Position numbers and translations under genes: made by a program. Under the pieces are notes generated by a model that was not told the DNA's origin, searched no databases, and saw only the letters and a list, made by a program, of their open reading frames with translations. From Treponema bryantii (lineage in GTDB: Bacteria; Spirochaetota; Spirochaetia; Treponematales; Treponemataceae), in NCBI RefSeq assembly GCF_036492245.1, contig NZ_AP025286.1, positions 372,001 through 436,000 of the forward strand: DNA of 64,000 nt, in the 5' to 3' direction. Shown here piece after piece: positions 26,128 to 32,980 of the stretch. Numbering within the stretch: the stretch's first letter is position 1; each line of letters begins with the position of its first letter.

Positions 26128-26175
26128 TTTTGTACCCTTTTTTTAACTTATACTAAATGTGCATTTATTTCACAA

Positions 26176-26634
26176 TTACCATTGTGGAATAATGTCTTTT
26201 TTCTGTTCCTCTGGAACGTACTCTTCAAGCTTCATTAAAAACTTGTAAAGATGGCCTTCACCTTCTCCCGATGGCGCCATTGGGTCGGGGCCGTAGTATG
26301 GAATTTCAATTGAACCATAATGTGAGAAATCATTCTTACATGTAATTTCAACGTTACCAAAATACTGTCTATCGGCATCACTTCCACCCATTTCCAATAA
26401 AATAAAATTATCTTTAGAATGTCGTAATGATATCTGATCAGAACCTCGATTATACAATTCTTTCTTAAATGATCTTATTGTATTGATTACCCACAGAACA
26501 TCTTCTATATGCAGGTATATTTTATCATCTCCTATATATTCGTTAGAATATGTACTGTAACATTTTCCTGTTATTACTAAATATTCATTTTCAATACTAA
26601 ATTCATATTTATATCTTTCTGAAAGTCTATCCAT
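26176..26634 (-). CDS. Array protein 1 (first in transcription order)
   Basis: 152 residues from the ATG at 26632-26634, which has AGGA about 7 nt upstream; an in-frame ATG at 26676 would add 14 residues absent from all other copies. N-block as protein 9; the centre DQISLRHSKDNFILLEM is nearest to proteins 12 and 13. All 13 members share a predicted beta-beta-helix-beta-beta-helix pattern with the constant motifs VLWVI, KKELYNRGSD, MGGSDADR, IPYYG and KKDIIPQW. They look cytoplasmic. I recognise no family. Confidence 0.85.
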   Translation of the reverse strand: MDRLSERYKYEFSIENEYLVITGKCYSTYSNEYIGDDKIYLHIEDVLWVINTIRSFKKELYNRGSDQISLRHSKDNFILLEMGGSDADRQYFGNVEITCKNDFSHYGSIEIPYYGPDPMAPSGEGEGHLYKFLMKLEEYVPEEQKKDIIPQW

Positions 26635-26650
26635 ATTTAATCCTATAACA

Positions 26651-26656
26651 ATTATA
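26651..26656 (-). promoter_or_regulatory. -10 box upstream of the array
   Basis: TATAAT on the minus strand lies 16 nt before array gene 1. No good -35 box is apparent, and no other promoter or terminator is obvious inside the array, so one transcript may cover it. Confidence 0.4.
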
Positions 26657-26722
26657 TAATAACAAAAAGAATTCATTTATACATGATTACAACTTTTCAT
26701 TACTTTATATTTAGCGGGAGGT

Positions 26723-27241
26723 CTAAATAAAGTCAATAATCCAGGGGAGAAGTTTTTCCCAGTCATTCTCAGTTTCAGAATAAGGGGCTTTTTCAAAAAG
26801 ACATCTGAAATAATCTTCAGGAGCAATACCATTCTGCTTGGCAGTTTCAATAAGGGACAGAATAAAACATGATGCTCTTGCTCCATTACCGCTACCGCTG
26901 AAAAGTAACTTTCGCCTTGCCATTGCTTCAAACTGGCATTCTCGTAAACCTTTTGGTCCACCAGGTGGTAGAGCTGGAAGTTTTGCAAAAGGAAGTGGAG
27001 TTTTCCAGGCTTGTACCCAATCAGGAAGAATATTGCCGTAATTCTGTGCTTGTTCAGCAACTTCAAGACCAAGTTTATTTTCTTCAACAGCCTGCGCATT
27101 TACAGCATCAGGAGTAAAGTCATCACGAGGAACAACAGTCCAGCCAGAATCTTACAACATCTGGTCAATTTTTACACGAGCTTTCTGTTCTGGTAACAAA
27201 TCATCATATCTACGAGTATGATCAATCCTGTATTCAGCCAT
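26723..27241 (-). pseudogene. Chimeric remnant: type I restriction HsdR-like N-terminus joined to IS66 transposase C-terminus
   Basis: From an ATG at 27241 the frame reads MAEYRIDHTRRYDDLLPEQK, then KIDQML, a TAA stop near 27152, then DSGWTVVPRDDFTPDAVNAQ and LRECQFEA, which resemble the beginning of HsdR-type restriction helicases (with an internal deletion). In the same frame it passes at 26926 directly into MARRKLLFSGSGNGARAS and NDWEKLLPW, the C-terminal end of an IS66 transposase. The IS66 part is about 85% identical by eye to 17391-17550. Nothing here is likely to be functional. Confidence 0.65.
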
Positions 27242-27608
27242 AAACTTATCCTAATGTTCTGATAATACGAAGCTATGAGAATATTATACCACAGACCGCT
27301 TCATACTTACAGAAATTTTACCATATATATGTGTCAGGAATTGACACTCATACCTCTTTGCAACCTTGCAAAGCCATGCTTTTGCGGTTGCAGCGTGTTT
27401 TTCAGGTCGCCGTGCGTACCTGAGATGTGATAGACCGGCGTAACGGTCTGGGGCCCCTCTACTAATGTTGATGCGAAGTGTCAACTTTAGTGTGGGGTGC
27501 ACTGAAGACGACCGTCTGACAGGGCATAAAAATGCCCCAGAACCGAGTAAAATGCCGTGCATTTTTACCGGGACTGGGGCTCGTTTTTCATTTCGCAACC
27601 TTGCAAAG
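27242..27608. other. Hairpin-rich, GC-shifted non-coding region downstream of the relaxase gene
   Basis: I see no convincing gene. The region has several hairpins (GACCG/CGGTC at about 27440; GGGCAT/ATGCCC at about 27523; TAAAATGC/GCATTTTTA at about 27555) and a near-repeat of TTGCAACCTTGCAAAGC at its two ends (about 27357 and 27594). Its base composition is higher in GC than its neighbours. It includes the candidate oriT. Confidence 0.5.
27467..27500 (+). other. Candidate origin of transfer (nic site) for the MobV relaxase
   Basis: A GTTGA/TCAAC inverted repeat (27468-27486) is followed directly by TTTAGTGTGGGG. The TAGTGTG at 27488-27494 equals the nic-site sequence known for pMV158-type MobV systems, where cleavage follows the final G and an inverted repeat lies just upstream. 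The site is about 110 nt beyond the 3' end of the relaxase gene. Confidence 0.4.
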
Positions 27609-29420
27609 CTACCTTTCTATGCCGCTTCTTACGATGCCTCTGCGATATTCAGAGTAGTTTCTGCAGCCTCTTGATTCCAAGACGTTGGCAAGTTTTCTTA
27701 AATAACCTGGTGTCATATTCATGAACCAGTTTTCCAGATTATTGAAAAGATTTTTAAGACCGCTAAAGAAAGCATCCACCATATTTTCAACATTTTGTGG
27801 AGTTGGATTTTTAGCGTAGCTGCCGTGGCATCGCTTAAGCTCTTCCATTTCCTGATAATATTCAAAACTTCCAGCCTGAACCAGAATTCCATCACGTGTT
27901 TTAATCCATGCGCCTTCCATGATTTTTAATTCTTCCACATATTCCTTTGTTACTTTCAATTCACCATTCAGTCTGGCAATTTCTACATCCTTCATTGAAG
28001 TTACTTTTTTTAAGCGTGAATAATCATACTTTATGCTTTCAAGATACTCGCGGTCTGCTTCCTCAATTTCTCTTTCTATTTTCTGGTTATATTCAATTTC
28101 TTTAAGATTGTCGAACTTTTCAAAATACACCTCTTCCCTTCTCTTAAGAGAAGCTTCCTTTTCGGAAAGTTCAGTTTCCTTTTTTTTAAGTTCTTCCTTT
28201 TTGTTATCATTTGCAGTCTTTGCAAGTTCATTTCTCAGCTCTTTAGAATTGGCGTTCTGCTCTTTTCGGGTAGCCTCTTCCAGTTTTTCATTTGCATCCT
28301 TTTCCAGTTGTTTTGCCTTACGCACTTTTTCATCCGCACTATATACCACATTCCATCGGTTATTTAATTGCTCGGCAGATTTATTCATGTCTGCTATTTC
28401 AGAATTAATTGCATCTATTGTCACATCAAGCTCTTTTGATTTCTTTTCGTTCTCCTTATGCAGCTGCCATTCATCACAGGTCATGTGCTTATGCTTTGGT
28501 CCAGATGTACGGTCAATTTTCAATCCATAAGATTCTGCAAAATCTTGCAAAGAATGGCGAACATCTTCTTCCCATTGCTGTTGTGCGGTTCCTTTTCCTT
28601 TCTCAGTAAAGTATCCCATCTGCGCAAGGCAGGCACTCATTGAACACTGAAGAGGAAGACTTGTTGTAAGAACTTTTCCATATCGCTCATAACAAACTTT
28701 CTGCCAGTTCATCTTCTGCCATTTTTCTTCATTAAATTCTTCGCCATTTTCAGCCGCTTCTTTCTTAAGGCGTTCTTTTTCTGATGCTTTAAACTTTTTG
28801 AAATCTGCAAGTTCTTCTTTAGTCAGTCTTTCTGCAGTAAAGATAATGTCGTGATGAATCATGGATGGAGAACGTACCCTTTTACCGGTTTGGGAATCGA
28901 TTGAAAACTCATCATTATGAAGATAGGCTCCGGCTGTTCTTACCAAAGGCCAGCGTTTTGGAAACTCCTCTGTAACAAACTTTGTAAGGATTTCACTTGC
29001 TTTTTCTCTGTCTGGAAAGTTATCACGGTTTCCAATCTGATACTGAAACTCATAGCAGGCTTGTGTAAAATCTTTACCGCGGTCTCTTCCTGTAGCTTTC
29101 TGTTTGTCTTCGGTCTGCTCTCTTGATTGAAGAAATTCAGCTGCATAACCTTCTGCAGTTTTTCTACGGTCTTTACGTCTCTGTTCTGAATTGTATTCTT
29201 CAATCGCTGGACCAAAGATTTTATCAAAAGCTTCTGGGATTGTTCCTAAATCAATAAGAATCTGATGCGGTAAATCAAGATCAATGTTTTTGCGTGTCGC
29301 AACATACTGCGGATCCCGTATATTATGTCCGCGTTTAACATCAGGTCTGCAATGGGCTTCGACTCTAAACCCATGCCCACTTGTAGGCTGTGGTTCGATA
29401 TATTCATGTTTTGCTGCCAT
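27609..29420 (-). CDS. MobV-type (Pre/Mob) relaxase
   Basis: The 603-residue protein has the MobV N-terminal motif GHNIRDPQYVATRKNIDLDL (HNxR...N), the downstream YNSEQRRKDRRK, and a histidine-rich metal motif region AYLHNDEF ... MIHHDIIFTA. About residues 340-500 form a long charged coiled coil. Such relaxases nick oriT and pilot single-stranded DNA during conjugative mobilisation. AGGAG lies 6 nt before the ATG. No mating-pair genes are present, so the element would depend on a helper. Confidence 0.78.
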   Translation of the reverse strand: MAAKHEYIEPQPTSGHGFRVEAHCRPDVKRGHNIRDPQYVATRKNIDLDLPHQILIDLGTIPEAFDKIFGPAIEEYNSEQRRKDRRKTAEGYAAEFLQSREQTEDKQKATGRDRGKDFTQACYEFQYQIGNRDNFPDREKASEILTKFVTEEFPKRWPLVRTAGAYLHNDEFSIDSQTGKRVRSPSMIHHDIIFTAERLTKEELADFKKFKASEKERLKKEAAENGEEFNEEKWQKMNWQKVCYERYGKVLTTSLPLQCSMSACLAQMGYFTEKGKGTAQQQWEEDVRHSLQDFAESYGLKIDRTSGPKHKHMTCDEWQLHKENEKKSKELDVTIDAINSEIADMNKSAEQLNNRWNVVYSADEKVRKAKQLEKDANEKLEEATRKEQNANSKELRNELAKTANDNKKEELKKKETELSEKEASLKRREEVYFEKFDNLKEIEYNQKIEREIEEADREYLESIKYDYSRLKKVTSMKDVEIARLNGELKVTKEYVEELKIMEGAWIKTRDGILVQAGSFEYYQEMEELKRCHGSYAKNPTPQNVENMVDAFFSGLKNLFNNLENWFMNMTPGYLRKLANVLESRGCRNYSEYRRGIVRSGIER

Positions 29421-29456
29421 ACTGTACTCCTAAGTTATGCAAAAATTGGGCAGGCA

Positions 29457-29491
29457 TAAAAAGGACTTCTGGCTGTCACACAGAAGTCCTT
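29457..29491 (-). terminator. Terminator after parB
   Basis: An 11-bp perfect inverted repeat (AAGGACTTCTG at 29461-29471 and CAGAAGTCCTT at 29481-29491) lies just past the parB stop and before the relaxase ATG, ending TTTTTA on the minus strand. Confidence 0.7.
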
Positions 29492-29496
29492 GATTG

Positions 29497-30435
29497 TTAA
29501 GCAGTTTCTTTTACGTTTTTAAATACTTTTGATTCTTTTAGGATTTCCGAAAGGATGTCTTCTTCATCTTTGCTGAACTCGGCCGCATTGATATTCAAAT
29601 GATTTAATTTTTCATCACACAAAATTTCATCAATTGTTTTACCAAGTGCAAGCTCTTTCTTAAAATAAAGAAGTCCTGTCCTGAACCCTTCTTGTTCCAA
29701 ACTTCTTGAATGGTCAGAAAACTTTTCTTCAGTCTTCTTTTTTTGTTCCTTGATTTTTGGCTTGGAAGAAGGCTCTTCTTTTTTCTCTGATGAAACAGTT
29801 TCTGTTTTCTTCTCAGGGGAAGCCACTTCTTCCTTCTGTGCAGAAAGTTCTTTCTTTGTTTCATTGTAGGCCATGTTCAAAGAAATCTTACCATCCTTAA
29901 AAGCTTCAAGAGTTTCTGGACTCGCTTTTCGCTCCACCTCTTTTATTTTTGCAATCTGACGAGGGCTAACCTGTAATTCGGCGGCAATCTCTGCATCACT
30001 TTTTGCTTTCTTTCCATCAGGACCTTTTAGTTCTGCAAGCTCCATATAGATCCTTGCAATTTCCTGATCTGAAAGATTTCTGCGGTCTGTCTGTTCGCGG
30101 AGTGCATACTTTTTTGCCTCTTCCAAAGTTGCAAAATGATGAACGATACACGGAACTTCTTTAAGACCTGCTTTAATTGCACAATGGCGGCGAGTGTGAC
30201 CATCAATCAGAATGTACTTTCCGTCATGAGCCCAGACATGCAGTTCGTGGCCTGGCTTAAAGCCTTCAACTTTCATAGATTCTGTCATTGCAGATACAAC
30301 AGATTCATCCATCGCAAGCATTTTTTCAAACTCAGGTAAAAGAACAATGTCTTTGATTTTCAAAGTCTTTTTCTGATTTGCCTTCTGCAAATTGTTAATC
30401 TTATTTTTGATTGTGTTTGTAAAATTAAAGTTCAT
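29497..30435 (-). CDS. ParB/RepB/Spo0J-family partition protein
   Basis: The protein has 312 residues from the ATG at 30433-30435, which has GGGAG 5 nt upstream; an earlier in-frame ATG at 30447 overlaps that ribosome-binding site. The ParB N-terminal nuclease/CTPase-like domain shows LIDGHTRRHCAIKAG and ALREQTDRRNLSDQEIARI, followed by the helix-turn-helix DAEIAAELQVSPRQIAKI. The tail is a Lys/Glu-rich linker plus a C-terminal domain. No ParA is adjacent, so it may act as a DNA-binding regulator or as an orphan partition factor. Confidence 0.85.
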   Translation of the reverse strand: MNFNFTNTIKNKINNLQKANQKKTLKIKDIVLLPEFEKMLAMDESVVSAMTESMKVEGFKPGHELHVWAHDGKYILIDGHTRRHCAIKAGLKEVPCIVHHFATLEEAKKYALREQTDRRNLSDQEIARIYMELAELKGPDGKKAKSDAEIAAELQVSPRQIAKIKEVERKASPETLEAFKDGKISLNMAYNETKKELSAQKEEVASPEKKTETVSSEKKEEPSSKPKIKEQKKKTEEKFSDHSRSLEQEGFRTGLLYFKKELALGKTIDEILCDEKLNHLNINAAEFSKDEEDILSEILKESKVFKNVKETA

Positions 30436-30453
30436 AATGTCTCCCAAAGTGTT

Positions 30454-31485
30454 TTAGTTTAAGATTCCATATTCTTTCCAGAACTGGATTTTTTCATTTT
30501 CAAGAAGAAACGATCTTCCGGTTTTTGCTTTTACTTGATTTGTGAATTCGTTCAAAGCCTTTTCGTATGATTCTTTTTCAGAATCCGACATCTCGTAGAT
30601 TTTCTTTTTGATAACAAAATCTGCTTGTGTCTGGTCATTGATTTCACGAAGTGAAACTCCACAGGTTGGACATGTAAAGTCATATTCCTTAAAGCGGGTA
30701 AAACAAACCGGACAGTCAATGTATCTGATGTTCTGTTCTGCCTTCTTTGTTTCTACAGGCTTTTTGACAAACGAAGAATTTTTGAAATCCCTCATTATGG
30801 AACTTGCCAGAGCCAGTTTTCTGAATAAACCTTCAAAGGATTTCTGAACATTTCCAAGCTTTGTCCGCTCAAAAACATATTTCAGATATGCCTCAAGGTT
30901 AGCTTCTTCGATCCCGGCATTTTCAAGCTGTTTTAGAACAGCCTCTTCAAAGTTCTTGTCGAACGGATATTCACTACCAAATAAACCTTTTATGATATTT
31001 ACAAAAACTGACTCACTAACTTTTTCTGATTCCGGGTTAGTTAGTTCAGTTCTTTGTTTATCAGTATTTAGTTTATTAGTAGTTAGTAGTGTCCGATTAT
31101 CCAGAACTGGATTTTCCATATCTGGATTATCCACATCTGGAAAATCGGTAAGTGGATGAACATCTGTATCAGCATCTTTTGCTTCAGGACTTTCAAATAC
31201 TTGATATACGGTATTTTCGAAACATCCATCTTTTCGACGATTTCTGATTTTTTTGATATATCCGTATTCTTCAAGCATCTGAATTGCTGAATACAAAGCA
31301 GCTTTTCCATCGCTAGAATGATTTACAATCTCCGAAATATGAATTTTCCAATCATCTGGTAAACTCATCAGATATGTATGAACGCCTTTTGCCTTCCAGG
31401 AAATTCTGTCATCACGGATGCAGGTGTTATCTAGAATTGTGAAGTTGTCTTTACGATGTTGCTTAACAAAATATGTTTCGCTCAC
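30454..31485 (-). CDS. Winged-helix protein with zinc ribbon, probable replication initiator
   Basis: I place the start at the GTG 31483-31485 (SETYFVKQHRKDNFTILDN), which has AGGGGG 4-5 nt upstream; the in-frame ATG at 31509 lacks this spacing. The 343-residue protein begins with a helix-turn-helix region (WKAKGVHTYLMSLPDDW, KAALYSAIQMLEEYGYIKK) typical of plasmid and phage replication initiators. It also has a DnaD-like middle and a zinc ribbon CPVCFTRFKEYDFTCPTC. Assignment to replication rests on this domain style and on the parB and relaxase neighbours. Confidence 0.6.
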   Translation of the reverse strand: MSETYFVKQHRKDNFTILDNTCIRDDRISWKAKGVHTYLMSLPDDWKIHISEIVNHSSDGKAALYSAIQMLEEYGYIKKIRNRRKDGCFENTVYQVFESPEAKDADTDVHPLTDFPDVDNPDMENPVLDNRTLLTTNKLNTDKQRTELTNPESEKVSESVFVNIIKGLFGSEYPFDKNFEEAVLKQLENAGIEEANLEAYLKYVFERTKLGNVQKSFEGLFRKLALASSIMRDFKNSSFVKKPVETKKAEQNIRYIDCPVCFTRFKEYDFTCPTCGVSLREINDQTQADFVIKKKIYEMSDSEKESYEKALNEFTNQVKAKTGRSFLLENEKIQFWKEYGILN

Positions 31486-31645
31486 AAGTCCCCCTGTAGT
31501 ACATCCCATAGAAAGACTCGGTATCTAGAAACAAACATACTTTTCTGATATAAGTAGAACTATGGTTAGTTTTAGTATGGTTTACAAAACTGCCTGCCCA
31601 TGCGATTGAGTTGCCGCTCAGTCGCATTTTTGTTTTATTGCTCAT
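31463..31645 (-). CDS. Small translationally coupled protein
   Basis: The ATG at 31643-31645 overlaps the TGA of the upstream HTH gene (ATGA) and has GGAGG 7 nt before it. The 60-residue product, MSNKTKMRLSGNSIAWAGSF onward, has no recognised family. Its end overlaps the start of the replication-type gene by 23 nt. The overlapping starts and stops suggest a tightly coupled trio. Because it is short and overlapping it could be spurious. Confidence 0.45.
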   Translation of the reverse strand: MSNKTKMRLSGNSIAWAGSFVNHTKTNHSSTYIRKVCLFLDTESFYGMYYRGTCERNIFC

Positions 31646-32040
31646 GCTGGAACCTCCGCTCTCTGCTGAGCTTTCTTTGCAAGCTTTATGTACTTCTCCG
31701 GAACAACAGTAATGCCACATTCCTTTGCATAGTCAATGTAATCAGCATCACTGATTTTAAGCCACTTCATAACTTCCTCACGAGGAAATGCAAGACGTCC
31801 AGCGATAAATACTGAAAACTTAGGATTTCCACACCCTGGAAGTAAAAAGCGATTGCACTTGTAAGTGTTGAGTGCAGCACCACCTTTGAGTCCGGCACAA
31901 TCCTCGATTGTGTAAAACTCTTTCTCGAAAGTGACTTTTTCTGCAGGCTTTTCAAGCATCTGTGTGATAGCTGAAAGTTCGCGAAAAAGCTTTTCGTTTT
32001 GAAGCTGAATCTGCTTCAACTCCAAATCAAAATTGTTCAT
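31642..32040 (-). CDS. Small helix-turn-helix (excisionase/MerR-like) protein
   Basis: The ATG at 32038-32040 has GGGAGG 4 nt upstream, so I use it rather than the in-frame ATG at 32124. The 132-residue product begins MNNFDLELKQIQLQNEKLF as a helix, then FYTIEDCAGLKGGAALNTY and GRLAFPREEVMKWL, the layout of excisionase-type DNA-binding proteins. It may regulate or direct element excision. It is the first gene of the leftward operon, divergent from the XRE repressor. Confidence 0.6.
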   Translation of the reverse strand: MNNFDLELKQIQLQNEKLFRELSAITQMLEKPAEKVTFEKEFYTIEDCAGLKGGAALNTYKCNRFLLPGCGNPKFSVFIAGRLAFPREEVMKWLKISDADYIDYAKECGITVVPEKYIKLAKKAQQRAEVPA

Positions 32041-32131
32041 AAATCCTCCCTTCGACTGTTTTTGATTCGGGATATTTATAAAAACAGTCTTCTGTGATAT
32101 AATGATTAATACAAGCAAATACAAATCTCTG

Positions 32132-32142
32132 ACCTGACAGGT
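32132..32142. promoter_or_regulatory. Palindrome in the divergent control region
   Basis: ACCTGACAGGT is an 11-nt perfect palindrome between the divergently transcribed HTH gene and XRE repressor gene, placed where an operator is expected. Confidence 0.4.
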
Positions 32143-32230
32143 TTTGATTAGTATTAATTAAATATCGCAAATAACAATATTATTGTTACTATCGATTTAT
32201 ACACTTAATATAATCATAATTATTGATATT

Positions 32231-32245
32231 GTCAATAAAATTGAC
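32231..32245. promoter_or_regulatory. Inverted repeat just upstream of the XRE repressor start
   Basis: GTCAAT-AAA-ATTGAC, two 6-bp arms with a 3-nt gap, ends 10 nt before the ATG. A TATAAT at 32209-32214 precedes it. It is a natural candidate for autoregulation by the repressor. Confidence 0.5.
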
Positions 32246-32255
32246 GGTGTATTTT

Positions 32256-32900
32256 ATGGGTTTTGGAATAGATTTAGTAAACAGAATTGATCAAGTTTTA
32301 TCTGACACAGGAATGTCGCGAAAAGAGTTTGGAGAAAAACTCAATATTGTTCAGAGTACATTGGCGACATGGAAATCCCGTGATATATGTCCGCCTGTCG
32401 ACACCCTTTCAAAAATAGCGGATGAACTAGAAGTCTCACTCGACTGGCTGATCGCAGGCTATCCTGGCTGGGGAGTAGATAAAGAGACCTTTGGCGAAAA
32501 CTCAAGAGAAGCTGTCCGAGAACGAATTTACAAAGCCCTTATAAAAAAAGATGAACTTCCATCCGAAGAAGAACTTGCAAGAATACATACTGAAAACAAA
32601 ACATCTTTCCCAATTTCATATCAGGCATTAAGAAACTGGTCCAAAGGCCGAATCAGTCTGGATATGTATTTCTTCCAGCAGATGGCATACAACTTAAAAA
32701 CAAATATCCAGTACCTTCTTACAGGCCAGGATGACAAACTCCCTCAGGACTTTGATCCGGTACTCTTCAAAGCTGCCAGAGAAAACGCAAACAGCGTACA
32801 CTGCCTCTACAATCTAAGCGAAGATAAAAAGAAAATCGTTTCAGATATGCTAAATAAGCTCATGGAGTTGGAACACTTAGAACACGTTTCCAAGAAATAA
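32256..32900 (+). CDS. XRE-family (CI-like) transcriptional repressor
   Basis: The 214-residue protein from the ATG at 32256 starts with a helix-turn-helix of the Cro/CI type (MSRKEFGEKLNIVQSTLATW, then LSKIADELEVSLDWLIAG). A second, related helical repeat follows at about 95-160 (ISYQALRNWSKGRISLDMYF, YNLKTNIQYLLTG). It lacks the Ser-Lys autoprotease domain of LexA/CI, so induction must occur otherwise. The alternative ATG at 32223 would place the operator-like repeat inside the gene. Confidence 0.8.
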   Translation: MGFGIDLVNRIDQVLSDTGMSRKEFGEKLNIVQSTLATWKSRDICPPVDTLSKIADELEVSLDWLIAGYPGWGVDKETFGENSREAVRERIYKALIKKDELPSEEELARIHTENKTSFPISYQALRNWSKGRISLDMYFFQQMAYNLKTNIQYLLTGQDDKLPQDFDPVLFKAARENANSVHCLYNLSEDKKKIVSDMLNKLMELEHLEHVSKK

Positions 32901-32916
32901 GATTTAAAATGAAACT

Positions 32917-32950
32917 GGCTTGCTGGTAATCCAACAAGCCACATTTTTTG
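32917..32950 (+). terminator. Terminator after the XRE repressor
   Basis: GGCTTGCTG pairs with CAACAAGCC (one mismatch), followed by ACATTTTTTG. Confidence 0.6.
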
Positions 32951-32980
32951 CTCCGTTGCACTTTTTCAAGGGAGTTTTAT

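Noticed and set aside
20065-26634. CRISPR array or simple satellite
   Set aside because: The repeat unit is ~490-505 bp and each unit is a full coding gene with its own start, stop and ribosome-binding site.
27284-27598. 104-codon minus-strand frame downstream of the relaxase
   Set aside because: Its composition is basic and irregular, there is no ribosome-binding site, and it coincides with a hairpin-rich region better explained as a cis-acting site.
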